From assembly GCA_037442845.1 (NCBI GenBank), contig JBBIPL010000009.1, positions 1 to 37,821 on the forward strand: a stretch of 37,821 nt of DNA, given 5' to 3'. The notes beneath the pieces were generated by a model. The model made no database searches. It was not told the origin of the DNA and saw only the letters and a program-made list of their open reading frames with translations. The DNA comes from PFJX01 sp037442845. GTDB lineage: Bacteria; Pseudomonadota; Gammaproteobacteria; Burkholderiales; Thiobacillaceae. A program made the translations under genes and the position numbers. Positions within the stretch are counted from its first letter, which is position 1. Every line of letters begins with the position of its first letter. This document shows positions 1 to 9,856 of this stretch, in pieces.

Positions 1-60
1 TACTGGGGGATTTTGAAGTGGCCATCACTGGGGGATTTTGACTGGCCGCCGGGGGACTCC
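1..60. mobile_element. Probable terminal repeats of an IS21-family insertion sequence (partial)
   Basis: The 15-mer ACTGGGGGATTTTGA occurs at 2-16 and again at 27-41, each followed closely by TGGCC, and a decayed third copy (GCCGGGGGACTCC) lies at 48-60. Multiple direct copies of a G-run/ATTTT/TGGCC unit are typical of the ends of IS21-family elements (istA/istB type). No transposase is visible here, so the element body would lie left of base 1. Family assignment is from pattern memory; the repeat itself is seen directly. Confidence 0.55.
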
Positions 61-124
61 GCTCTTGCTCCTCCTTGCGGGGAACGACCCCGCGACGGTG
101 TCGCGCCTTGCCAGCCACTCGCAC

Positions 125-141
125 AAACCCGCCTTCGGGCG
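125..141 (-). terminator. Weak candidate terminator downstream of gyrB
   Basis: On the minus strand a short hairpin (CCCG-AAGG-CGGG, 128-139) is followed by TTT. It lies about 50 bases past the gyrB stop codon. The stem is only 4 bp and the U-run only three, so this is a weak candidate. Confidence 0.25.
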
Positions 142-188
142 CGGTCAACTGAGTTTTTTAGGATGATGCCGGGGGAAACCAAGGCCTG

Positions 189-2666
<2,478 letters not shown>

Positions 2667-2697
2667 GTGAAACCTTCTTTCTGGGTAATGAATGAAC

Positions 2698-2727
2698 GGG
2701 GCGCGGCTCCTAGCGGCGCCGCGCCCC
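2698..2727 (-). other. Strong GC hairpin in the dnaN-gyrB spacer
   Basis: GGGGCGCGGC (2698-2707) and GCCGCGCCCC (2718-2727) form a perfect 10-bp stem with a 10-base loop, filling much of the 76-bp dnaN-gyrB gap. No run of U follows on the minus strand, so it is not a canonical terminator. It could be a partial terminator, an mRNA stability element or a processing signal between the two cistrons. Confidence 0.5.
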
Positions 2728-2742
2728 TTGCTCCCGGCTTGC

Positions 2743-3849
2743 TCAAATGCGCATGGGCATGACCACGTAGCGGAAGCTTTCCTCGCCCGGCACGGTGATC
2801 AGCAGGGAACTGGTGGGATCCCCGAAGCTGCACTGCACGGCTTCCGCCGTCAGGTTGTTGAGCACATCCTGCAGGTACTGGACATTGAAACCGATATCCA
2901 GGGGTTCGCCGCTGTAATCGATATCCAGCTCTTCCTGCGCTTCCTCCTGCTCGTTGTTGCTGCAGGCGATGCGCAGGCTGCCGGCGGTCATGGCGATGCG
3001 CACGCCCCGGTACTTGTCATTGGTGAGGATCGCCGCACGCGTCAGGGACTGCGACAGTCGCTGGCGTTTGATGATGAAGTTCTTGTCGTGACCCACCGGG
3101 ATGACCCGCTGCCAGTCGGGAAACTTGCCGTCCACCACCTTGGAGCGCAATTCGAAGTCGGGCCGGCGGAACACCGCCTGGCTCTGGTTGATCTGGATGT
3201 GCACCGGGTCGTCGCCATCGCCCAGCAGCTTGCCCAGTTCCAGCACGGTCTTGCGCGGCAGAATCACCTCCACGTCCTGGCTGACTTCCTCCTCCAGATC
3301 CACGCCATCCACCGCCAGGCGGTGGCCATCGGTGGCCGCCACGGTAAGACGCTTGCCTTGTGCCGAAAACAGCATGCCGTTCAGGTAATAGCGGATGTCC
3401 TGCACCGCCATGGCGTATTGCGCGCGCGACAGCAACTGCTTGACCTTGCCCTGCGGCAGACTGAAGGCCTGGCCCTGGCCCTCGGGGATCTGCAGTTTCG
3501 GGAAGTCGCGCGCCGGCAGGGTTTGCAGGCTGAAGCGGCTGCGGCCGGATTGCACTTTGAGATGATCATCGCTCAGATCGAGGGCGATAGGCTCAAGGTC
3601 GGGCAGGGAACGGCAGATGTCGAGCAGCTTGCGCGCCGACACCGTCAGGGCGGCATCCTCCGCACCGGGTTCCTCCGCCCAGGTGCTGATCTGCAGTTCG
3701 AGATCGGTGGCGATGAAGGCGGCGCGACCGCCGGTGACTTCCACCAGCACGTTGGAAAGGATGGGCAGTGTGTGCTTGCGTTCCACCACGCCCGCCACCG
3801 CCTGCAAAGGTTTGAGCAGGGCGTCCTTGGATGTTTTCAGTACAAGCAT
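2743..3849 (-). CDS. dnaN: DNA polymerase III subunit beta (sliding clamp)
   Basis: The beta clamp is a ring-shaped homodimer that tethers DNA polymerase III to DNA and also recruits other repair and initiation factors. The 368-residue product has the usual length, starts MLVLKTSKDALLKPLQAV and ends in the highly typical VMPMRI tail, so both ends are intact. It contains the three repeated clamp domains with no visible frameshift. It lies directly downstream of dnaA on the minus strand, separated by a 199-bp gap that carries DnaA boxes, and upstream of gyrB. Because this gap is long, dnaN probably has its own promoter there in addition to read-through from dnaA. Confidence 0.98.
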   Translation of the reverse strand: MLVLKTSKDALLKPLQAVAGVVERKHTLPILSNVLVEVTGGRAAFIATDLELQISTWAEEPGAEDAALTVSARKLLDICRSLPDLEPIALDLSDDHLKVQSGRSRFSLQTLPARDFPKLQIPEGQGQAFSLPQGKVKQLLSRAQYAMAVQDIRYYLNGMLFSAQGKRLTVAATDGHRLAVDGVDLEEEVSQDVEVILPRKTVLELGKLLGDGDDPVHIQINQSQAVFRRPDFELRSKVVDGKFPDWQRVIPVGHDKNFIIKRQRLSQSLTRAAILTNDKYRGVRIAMTAGSLRIACSNNEQEEAQEELDIDYSGEPLDIGFNVQYLQDVLNNLTAEAVQCSFGDPTSSLLITVPGEESFRYVVMPMRI

Positions 3850-4048
3850 GGATATTTTCCTGATGTTATTGATAGGTCGGCGCGTGTCTTCCGGAAAAGC
3901 GCGGAAAGTTTATCAAAATCATCGAGTTAAGCTGTGGAAAAATAGGTGGGTAAGGCTGTGGGCGGCAAGGGGGGGAAATGTGGGTAATTCCTCGCTGCAG
4001 AAGAAGAGCGACCTTTATGCACAATGTGTCCAAGGCTTGCGCACAGAC
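3850..4048. other. oriC: Candidate replication origin (oriC) in the dnaN-dnaA gap
   Basis: This non-coding gap is richer in A+T than its surroundings (notably 3851-3875 and 3904-3945). It holds DnaA-box-like 9-mers relative to TTATNCACA: a perfect TTATGCACA at 4015-4023 on the plus strand, TTACCCACA (3979-3987) and TTTTCCACA (3933-3941) on the minus strand, and a weaker TTATCCAGT at 4049-4057 overlapping the dnaA stop. I saw no boxes in the dnaA-rpmH gap. Gene direction changes close by, with leftward genes to the left and rightward genes from 5577, as expected near an origin. The exact origin cannot be proven from sequence alone. Confidence 0.55.
4015..4023 (+). promoter_or_regulatory. Consensus DnaA box
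   Basis: TTATGCACA fits the DnaA-box consensus TTATNCACA exactly. It lies 26 bases from the dnaA stop codon within the candidate origin. Confidence 0.6.
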
Positions 4049-5431
4049 TTATCCAGTCAGGACCTGGATCAACAAGGTGTAGTCCTTGCGCAGGCCGGCG
4101 TCGGAGGCCTTGAGCTCCTCGATCTTGGCGCAGGCATGCAGCACCGTGGTGTGGTCGCGGCCGCCGAAGGACTGGCCGATCTCCGGGTAGGACAGGTCGG
4201 TCAGTTCACGCGCAAGATACATGGCCATCTGGCGGGGACGCGCCAGGGCGCGCGTGCGTTTTTTCGAATACATCTCCGCCACCTTGATCTTGAAGTAGTC
4301 GGCGACGGTCTTCTGGATGTTCTCGATGGAGATCTGGCGTTTCTGCACCGCCAGCAGATCCTTCAGCGCCTCCATGGCGAGTTCCACCGAGATGGGCTGC
4401 TTGTTGAAACGCGCATAGGCGATGACCCGCTTCAGGGCGCCCTCCAGTTCGCGCACGTTGGAGCGCACCTGCTTGGCGATGAAGAAGGAAGCGCCCTCGT
4501 CCAGCTCGGCCTTTTCCTGGCGCGCCTTGTCCAGCAGGATGGCCACCCGCATCTCCAGCTCGGGGGGTTCCAGCATTACGGTCAGGCCCCAGCTGAAACG
4601 CGACTTCAGGCGTTCCTCGATGCCTGCCATGTCCTTCGGGAAGGTATCGCTGGTGATGATGACCTGCTTGTGTTCCTCGATGAGGGTGTTGAAGGTGTAG
4701 AAGAACTGTTCCTGGGTGCCTTCCTTGCCGGCGAAGAACTGGATGTCGTCGATGAGCAGCAGATCCAGGGAGTCGTAGCGGCGCTTGAAGTCGTCGTAAG
4801 AGTTGGCGCGCACCGCCCGCACCATGTCGGACACATAGCGGTCGGCATGGATGTAGCGCACGCGGGCCTTGGGGTTCTGCCGCACCATGCGGTTGCCGAT
4901 GGCCTGCACCAGATGGGTCTTGCCCAGACCGACGCCGCCATAAACGAACAAGGGGTTGTAGCCGGCGCCCGGATTGTCGGCGACCTGCAAGGCTGCGGCG
5001 CGGGCCAGGTCGTTGGCCTTGCCGGGCACGAAGGTGTCAAAGGTGAACAGGGCGTTGAGCCGGGTTTCATCGATGCCGGCGGGTTTCTCGGTCTTCGCCG
5101 CGACCGGGGCCGGATTGCGCCCGCTCGCGGTATTCGCGGCCGCGGTAGCCGCGGGCGGGGTGGAAGGCGGCACGGGAGCGGGCTTGTCGGCGCGCGCCTC
5201 GCTGATGTTCAGCGAGACCGCCGGAGCTTCCGCGAAAAAACTGCGCGCCAACAGCTCGATCTGCGGCAGGAACTTGTCGCGCACCCACTGCGCCACGAAG
5301 CGGTTGGGCGCATGCACCACCACGTGCCCGTTACCCACTTCCACCACCAGGGGTTTGATCCAGGTGTTGAGCTGCTGGGCGTTCAGGGAACGCTCGAAAT
5401 GGGCGAGGCAATGGCTCCAGAAGTCGTCCAT
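4049..5431 (-). CDS. dnaA: Chromosomal replication initiator protein DnaA
   Basis: DnaA binds DnaA boxes at oriC, forms an ATP-dependent helical filament and melts the origin. The 460-residue product has domain I at the N-terminus (MDDFWSHCLAHFERSL), a Pro/Ala-rich linker (about 80-120), an AAA+ domain with Walker A GGVGLGKT (about 165-172) and Walker B LLLIDD (about 224-229), and a C-terminal DNA-binding domain with the signature GGRDHTTVLHA (about 423-433). I chose the ATG at 5429-5431 because it aligns with the conserved DnaA N-terminus. The frame is open further upstream to a TTG at 5512, but that would add 27 unconserved residues. No clear ribosome site precedes the chosen ATG. It is the first gene of the leftward dnaA-dnaN-gyrB cluster. 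Confidence 0.97.
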   Translation of the reverse strand: MDDFWSHCLAHFERSLNAQQLNTWIKPLVVEVGNGHVVVHAPNRFVAQWVRDKFLPQIELLARSFFAEAPAVSLNISEARADKPAPVPPSTPPAATAAANTASGRNPAPVAAKTEKPAGIDETRLNALFTFDTFVPGKANDLARAAALQVADNPGAGYNPLFVYGGVGLGKTHLVQAIGNRMVRQNPKARVRYIHADRYVSDMVRAVRANSYDDFKRRYDSLDLLLIDDIQFFAGKEGTQEQFFYTFNTLIEEHKQVIITSDTFPKDMAGIEERLKSRFSWGLTVMLEPPELEMRVAILLDKARQEKAELDEGASFFIAKQVRSNVRELEGALKRVIAYARFNKQPISVELAMEALKDLLAVQKRQISIENIQKTVADYFKIKVAEMYSKKRTRALARPRQMAMYLARELTDLSYPEIGQSFGGRDHTTVLHACAKIEELKASDAGLRKDYTLLIQVLTG

Positions 5432-5471
5432 GTCGCAGCGTGGGGGAAGGCCGGTGGGAGGGGAAGGAGGC

Positions 5472-5480
5472 ATTCTAGCA
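5472..5480 (-). promoter_or_regulatory. Candidate extended -10 promoter of dnaA
   Basis: On the minus strand TGC-TAGAAT (5480 to 5472) fits an extended -10 element (TGN-TATAAT, 5 of 6 in the hexamer). It would start transcription about 35 bases upstream of the dnaA ATG. No good -35 lies at standard spacing. Confidence 0.35.
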
Positions 5481-5505
5481 CCGAGCTTTCGCGAGCCGGA
5501 AAAGT

Positions 5506-5534
5506 TTGACAAATCAGGGGGCTAGCGGTCTAAT
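5506..5534 (+). promoter_or_regulatory. Sigma70-type promoter of rpmH-rnpA
   Basis: A perfect -35 TTGACA (5506-5511), a 17-bp spacer and a -10 TCTAAT (5529-5534, 5 of 6) form a near-consensus housekeeping promoter. Transcription would begin around 5541, 36 bases before the rpmH ATG. Confidence 0.75.
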
Positions 5535-5576
5535 ACGACGCTTTTTCGCAGCTGACCTTTCCCCCGAGGATTCGCC

Positions 5577-5711
5577 ATGAAACGTACCTATCAACCTTCC
5601 GTTGTCCGTCGCAAGCGCACACACGGATTTCGCGCGCGCATGAAGACCAAGAGCGGACGCGCGGTGATCAACGCGCGTCGCGCCAAGGGCCGCAAGCGCC
5701 TGGCGGTCTGA
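5577..5711 (+). CDS. rpmH: 50S ribosomal protein L34
   Basis: L34 is a small basic protein of the large ribosomal subunit. The 44-residue product starts MKRTYQPSVVRRKRTHGF and ends KGRKRLAV, a near-perfect family match of normal length with the usual very high Arg/Lys content. A GAGGA ribosome site lies six bases before the ATG, and a strong promoter lies upstream. It is divergent from dnaA and is followed 29 bases later by rnpA, the conserved bacterial pairing that couples L34 and RNase P protein expression. Confidence 0.98.
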   Translation: MKRTYQPSVVRRKRTHGFRARMKTKSGRAVINARRAKGRKRLAV

Positions 5712-5740
5712 CGCATCCGTCGCATCGCGGGCCGGGCGCC

Positions 5741-6115
5741 ATGCCCCTCGCCTTCGGGCGGCACATGAAAATGCGCAAAACGGATGAGTTTTCATCCGTT
5801 TTTCGTTTCAAGTGTACAAGCGGCAACGCCGGACTCGCGGTCATGGCCGCGCCCAACGGGCTGGAGCATGCCCGCCTGGGCCTCATCATCCCGAAACGGA
5901 TCATTGCCGACGCGGTGCGCAGAAACCGCTTAAAACGGTTGCTCAGAGAGGGATTTCGTTTGCGGCAACAGGAATTGCATGGTCTGGACATCGTCGCCAG
6001 GATGAAAGCCGAAATGACGGAATCCGACCTGCTCGCCACCTTCGGCAGCGCCATGCTGCAATGCCAGTCCTGCGTGCGGAAAAGGCTACGCAACGCCGCC
6101 GCGCCCTCCGCCTGA
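5741..6115 (+). CDS. rnpA: Ribonuclease P protein component
   Basis: RnpA is the protein subunit that, with the RnpB ribozyme, trims the 5' leader of pre-tRNAs. The 124-residue product carries the family signature RNRLKRLLREGFR (61-73), the RNR-type motif that contacts RNase P RNA, and a preceding central-cleft strand region. Length is normal. It follows rpmH by 29 bases and shares its promoter. The ribosome site is weak (a GGGC-rich stretch). In most betaproteobacteria yidD follows; here only 36 non-coding bases separate rnpA from yidC. Confidence 0.95.
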   Translation: MPLAFGRHMKMRKTDEFSSVFRFKCTSGNAGLAVMAAPNGLEHARLGLIIPKRIIADAVRRNRLKRLLREGFRLRQQELHGLDIVARMKAEMTESDLLATFGSAMLQCQSCVRKRLRNAAAPSA

Positions 6116-6151
6116 GTTCACCCGCTTTCATACCTATCGCTAGCGATCGCC

Positions 6152-7831
6152 ATGGATATCCAACGCATCATCGCGTTCGTCGTGTTCTCCTTTTCCTTGC
6201 TGCTGCTCTGGGAGTCCTGGCAGAACTATTCGAATCCCAAGCCTGTTGCCGTCGAGGCGCCCGCGGCGCAGCGGGCCGCCGAGCAAGCCGCGGCGCAGGG
6301 CGCCGATCCCGCCAGCCTGCCCAAACCCGGGCAATCGCTGAGTCCGGGCGCGCCTTCAGTCGAGGCCGCGCCGACGCAACGCGGCGCCCGCGCCCGCGTG
6401 ATCACCGATGTACTGGTCGCGGAAATCGACGCCCATGGCGGCGACCTGCGCGAACTGTTGCTGACCGACTATCTGCATCAGGAGAAATCGGACGCGCCCA
6501 TGCGTCTTTTCGAGGAGAAGAGCGGTCGTAACTATTTCGCCCAGAGCGGTTTCGTCGGCGGGGGTTTGTCCACCCACAAGACTCCTTTCAGCCTGACTCC
6601 CGGCGAATACCGCCTGAAGGAAGGCGAGAACGCCTTGAGCGTGGAACTACGCGCCAGCCTCGATGGAGCCGAGGTGGTGCGGACCTATACTTTCCGCCGC
6701 GGTAGCTATCTGGTGGAGATCGACACCCGCGTGCGCAATCAGCGCGGCGAGGCCATCGAAGCCTTCCCCTATTACCAGTTCCAGCGCCACGGCAAGGCCC
6801 CGGAAGGCGAGTCCTGGATGGTCTACACCTTCACAGGACCGGCCGTTTATACCGAGGCCGGCAAGTTCCAGAAGATCCCCTTCGAGGATATCGCCAAGGG
6901 CAACATGGATTACGTGCGCGAAGCCCGCGATGGCTGGTTGGCCATGGTCCAGCACCACTTCGTTGCGGCCTGGCTGGTGCCGGAAGTCGCGGGTGGACTG
7001 GCGCGCGAGTTCTATACGCGGGCGCTCGGCAACGATGAGTACACCGCGGGTGTCATCCTGCCGGCCGTGCAGGTCGCGCCCGGCGGCGAGGCTTCCACCA
7101 GCATGCGTCTGTATGCCGGCCCGCAAGAGCTTTCAAAGATCAAGGCCTTGGCGCCCGGCCTGGACCTGGTGGTCGACTATGGCTGGCTGACCGTGCTGGC
7201 CTATCCCCTGTTCATCCTGCTTAACTGGCTGCACGGGCTGGTGCACAACTGGGGCGTGGCCATCATACTGCTCACCGTCATCATCAAGCTGGTGTTCTTC
7301 CCCCTGTCCGCCGCCAGCTACAAGTCGATGGCCAAGATGCGCAAGCTGGCCCCCCGCCTGCAGCACCTCAAGGACCGCTATGGCGACGACCGCCAGAAGC
7401 TGCACGAGGCCATGATGAAGATCTACAAGGAGGAGAAGATCAATCCGCTCGGCGGCTGCCTCCCCATCCTCGTACAGATACCGGTATTCATCGCCCTCTA
7501 CTGGGTGCTGCTCGGCGCCGTGGAACTGCGGCAGGCGCCCTTCGCCCTGTGGATCACCGATCTGTCGGTGCCGGATCCGTATTACATCCTGCCCATCGTC
7601 ATGGCGATCACCTCGTTCATCCAGGTCAAGCTGTCGCCGGTTTCTCCGGACCCGGTGCAACAGAAGATCATGATGGCCATGCCCATCCTGTTCTCCATCA
7701 TGTTCATCTTCTTCCCCGCCGGCCTGGTGCTGTACTGGCTGATCAACAACGTCCTGTCCATCCTGCAGCAGTGGCATATCAACCGGCTTATCGAAGGCGG
7801 TAAGGCGGCCGCCAACGATAGCAAGCACTAA
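6152..7831 (+). CDS. yidC: Membrane protein insertase YidC
   Basis: YidC inserts and folds inner-membrane proteins, alone or with SecYEG; the Fo c-subunit is a classic substrate and is encoded about 12 kb downstream. The 559-residue product has an N-terminal transmembrane anchor (about 5-22), an Ala/Pro-rich linker, a large periplasmic beta domain (about 75-330) and the conserved C-terminal insertase core with about five transmembrane segments (345-545). The region SMAKMRKLAPRLQHLKDRYG and NPLGGCLPILVQIPVF is diagnostic. The charged residue in the hydrophilic groove is Lys (about 379), where E. coli has Arg. Length and architecture are those of Gram-negative YidC. Confidence 0.97.
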   Translation: MDIQRIIAFVVFSFSLLLLWESWQNYSNPKPVAVEAPAAQRAAEQAAAQGADPASLPKPGQSLSPGAPSVEAAPTQRGARARVITDVLVAEIDAHGGDLRELLLTDYLHQEKSDAPMRLFEEKSGRNYFAQSGFVGGGLSTHKTPFSLTPGEYRLKEGENALSVELRASLDGAEVVRTYTFRRGSYLVEIDTRVRNQRGEAIEAFPYYQFQRHGKAPEGESWMVYTFTGPAVYTEAGKFQKIPFEDIAKGNMDYVREARDGWLAMVQHHFVAAWLVPEVAGGLAREFYTRALGNDEYTAGVILPAVQVAPGGEASTSMRLYAGPQELSKIKALAPGLDLVVDYGWLTVLAYPLFILLNWLHGLVHNWGVAIILLTVIIKLVFFPLSAASYKSMAKMRKLAPRLQHLKDRYGDDRQKLHEAMMKIYKEEKINPLGGCLPILVQIPVFIALYWVLLGAVELRQAPFALWITDLSVPDPYYILPIVMAITSFIQVKLSPVSPDPVQQKIMMAMPILFSIMFIFFPAGLVLYWLINNVLSILQQWHINRLIEGGKAAANDSKH

Positions 7832-7849
7832 CTTACGTACACCCTGGAC

Positions 7850-9187
7850 ATGGCGGGCGCCGCAGCCGAAGCGATCGCCGCCATAGCCACCGCGCCCGGC
7901 CGCGGCGGCATAGGCGTGGTGCGGATTTCCTGCGCGGATCCCGCGCCTTTCATCCAGGGCCTGTTCGGCAGGCCGCTGACCGAGCGCACGGCCATATACG
8001 CGCGATTCCTGGATGCGGCGGGGGAGGCGCTGGACGAAGGCATCGCCATTTGGTTCGCCGCGCCGCGCTCCTTCACCGGCGAACACGTACTGGAACTGCA
8101 GGGACATGGCGGACCGCAGGTCTTGCGCATGCTGCTGGAGCGCTGCCTGGAGTTGGGCGCGCGGCCGGCTCAGCCTGGAGAATTCAGCCGGCGCGCCTTT
8201 CTCAACGGCAAGATCGACCTGGCCCAGGCCGAGGCCATCGCCGACCTCATCGACGCCGGTAGTCGGGAAGCCGCGCGCGGCGCTTTGCGTTCCCTGGAAG
8301 GCGAGTTCAGCCGCCGCCTGGGCGCCCTGCGGGATGGCTTGGTGCGCCTGCGCATGCTGGTGGAGGCCAGCCTGGATTTTCCCGAAGAGGAGGTCGATTT
8401 CCTCGAGCAGGCCGATGCCAGCGGCATGCTCGAGCGTCTCGCGACCAGCCTCGATGCGGTGCTGGCCGAGGCCCGCCAGGGCGCGATGCTGCGCGACGGC
8501 CTCAGCGTGGTCCTCATCGGACAGCCCAACGTCGGCAAGTCCAGTCTGCTCAACCGGCTGGCGGGTTACGACGCGGCCATCGTCACCGATATCGCCGGCA
8601 CCACCCGCGATACCCTGCGGGAAGCCATCAGCATCGACGGCGTTCCCCTGCACATCATCGACACCGCGGGCTTGCGCGAAGCCGACAACCCGGTGGAGAA
8701 ACTGGGCATCGAGCGGACCTGGTCGGCGGTTGGCAAGGCCGACCTGGCGGTACTGCTTACCGACGCGCAGCATGGCGTGGGTGAACGGGAAGCCGATATC
8801 CTCGCGCGCCTGCCCGACATTCCCGTGCTGACCGTGCACAACAAGGTGGATTTGACGCAGGAGGCGGCACGCGTGTCGGCCGATGGCCGCGAAATCTGGC
8901 TTTCCGCCCTCACCGGCGATGGCATCGGGCTGTTGCGCCGGGCCCTGCTGCAACGGGCCGGCTGGCAAAGCGCGGGCGAAGGCCTCTTCACCGCCCGCGC
9001 CCGCCATCTGCAGGCCCTGCGGCGCGCCCGCGCGCATGTGCAGGCGGCGCGCGGCGCGCGGCGGCAACTGGAGTTGTTCGCCGAGGAATTGCGCCTGGCC
9101 CAGCTGGCCCTGGCGGAAATCACCGGCGAATTCAGCGCCGACGACCTGCTGGGCGTGATCTTCAGTCAGTTCTGCATCGGCAAGTAG
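7850..9187 (+). CDS. mnmE: tRNA uridine-5-carboxymethylaminomethyl modification GTPase MnmE
   Basis: MnmE forms a complex with MnmG (encoded at 14714) that adds the cmnm5 group to wobble U34 of certain tRNAs. The 445-residue product has an N-terminal tetrahydrofolate-binding domain (signature PGEFSRRAFLNGKIDL, 109-124), a helical domain, an inserted Ras-like G domain with G1 GQPNVGKSS (224-232), G2 DIAGTTRD (247-254), G3 DTAGL (271-275) and G4 NKVD (331-334), and the essential C-terminal FCIGK (441-445). It lies 18 bases after yidC, the conserved order. Only a weak ribosome site is visible, which fits translation coupled to yidC. Confidence 0.97.
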   Translation: MAGAAAEAIAAIATAPGRGGIGVVRISCADPAPFIQGLFGRPLTERTAIYARFLDAAGEALDEGIAIWFAAPRSFTGEHVLELQGHGGPQVLRMLLERCLELGARPAQPGEFSRRAFLNGKIDLAQAEAIADLIDAGSREAARGALRSLEGEFSRRLGALRDGLVRLRMLVEASLDFPEEEVDFLEQADASGMLERLATSLDAVLAEARQGAMLRDGLSVVLIGQPNVGKSSLLNRLAGYDAAIVTDIAGTTRDTLREAISIDGVPLHIIDTAGLREADNPVEKLGIERTWSAVGKADLAVLLTDAQHGVGEREADILARLPDIPVLTVHNKVDLTQEAARVSADGREIWLSALTGDGIGLLRRALLQRAGWQSAGEGLFTARARHLQALRRARAHVQAARGARRQLELFAEELRLAQLALAEITGEFSADDLLGVIFSQFCIGK

Positions 9188-9354
9188 GCATGTGGCGATA
9201 CCCGGTAACCCAGGGCAGAGCGCGCGGAAGCGGGAATCGCGTTATACGGGGCGGCGCGGCGCACACGCGCCGGAGCACGGCTATGGCCTGGCCGGGAAAG
9301 CGATGCAGGCGGTACCTGTCCTTCGCCAGCATGACGCCTGCCGTTTTCCGTGGC

Positions 9355-9708
9355 TCAGGTCAACACCCAGGAAGCGGACCCGCCGCAACGGCGGAAACCA
9401 TCCATGCAGTAACTGAACTCGTCGCGCGGGCTTTCCATGCTCAGCGGCGTTTCGGTGCGGCTCAGGTACCAGCGCACACCGGCGAGGAACATGATTTCCT
9501 CGAGCACGTCGGCGGGAAAGCCCATGCGGTCGCCACGCGTGTCGATGAGCAGGCTGTCGATGTAGGAATCGATGCCGGGGCTCCGCCAGCGGGCGGCGAG
9601 TTCCAGCGCGATGCGGGGGAAGCGGGTCTCGAGGGCGGATCGCGGGCCCGGAACCAGAGGCGGCAACTGAAGATCACGCCGACCGAATTCGGCCAGATAG
9701 TCGATCAT
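9355..9708 (-). CDS. Conserved hypothetical protein, 117 residues
   Basis: This minus-strand gene encodes a soluble 117-residue protein with no signal peptide or membrane segment. I chose the ATG at 9706-9708 because GGAGA precedes it at good spacing; the frame is open upstream. The segment RFPRIALELAARW followed by DSYIDSLLIDTRGDRMGFP and EEIMFL resembles small uncharacterised betaproteobacterial proteins with the pattern YL.SLLIDDRGDRQGFPPEV..EI. That resemblance is from memory, not a search. It is transcribed against its neighbours mnmE and the ABC exporter gene. The C-terminus has two cysteines (SYCMDGFRRCGG). Function unknown. A competing plus-strand frame over the same bases has an antisense-like composition. 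Confidence 0.65.
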   Translation of the reverse strand: MIDYLAEFGRRDLQLPPLVPGPRSALETRFPRIALELAARWRSPGIDSYIDSLLIDTRGDRMGFPADVLEEIMFLAGVRWYLSRTETPLSMESPRDEFSYCMDGFRRCGGSASWVLT

Positions 9709-9817
9709 GGCGCTCTCCGTGTGGGTTGAGGTAGCTATGACAAGCAAGCGGCGTTCCAACCGCTGCAAAGAAGAAATCCATTTCATGACAATGGCTTACG
9801 TTTTATTGCGGCGGACA

Positions 9818-9845
9818 TTGCCCGGCCTGGCCGATGGCTTATAAG
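9818..9845 (+). promoter_or_regulatory. Candidate promoter of the ABC exporter gene
   Basis: TTGCCC (9818-9823) and TATAAG (9840-9845) are separated by 16 bp. The predicted start point is only about five bases before the ATG at 9857, and no ribosome site is visible, so the transcript would be nearly leaderless if this promoter is used. Confidence 0.3.
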
Positions 9846-9856
9846 CTCGTTCCGAC

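Noticed and set aside
5432..5512. N-terminal extension of DnaA starting at TTG 5512 or ATG 5473
   Set aside because: The extra residues are Pro/Arg-rich and unconserved, and the ATG at 5431 aligns with the family start.
7133..9067. Long minus-strand open frame (644 codons) across yidC and mnmE
   Set aside because: It spans two confidently identified genes in antisense and has the Gln/Gly/His-rich composition typical of shadow frames.
9190..9729. Plus-strand open frame of 179 codons over the small hypothetical gene
   Set aside because: Composition looks antisense; the minus-strand frame has a proper ribosome site and ordered, family-like sequence.
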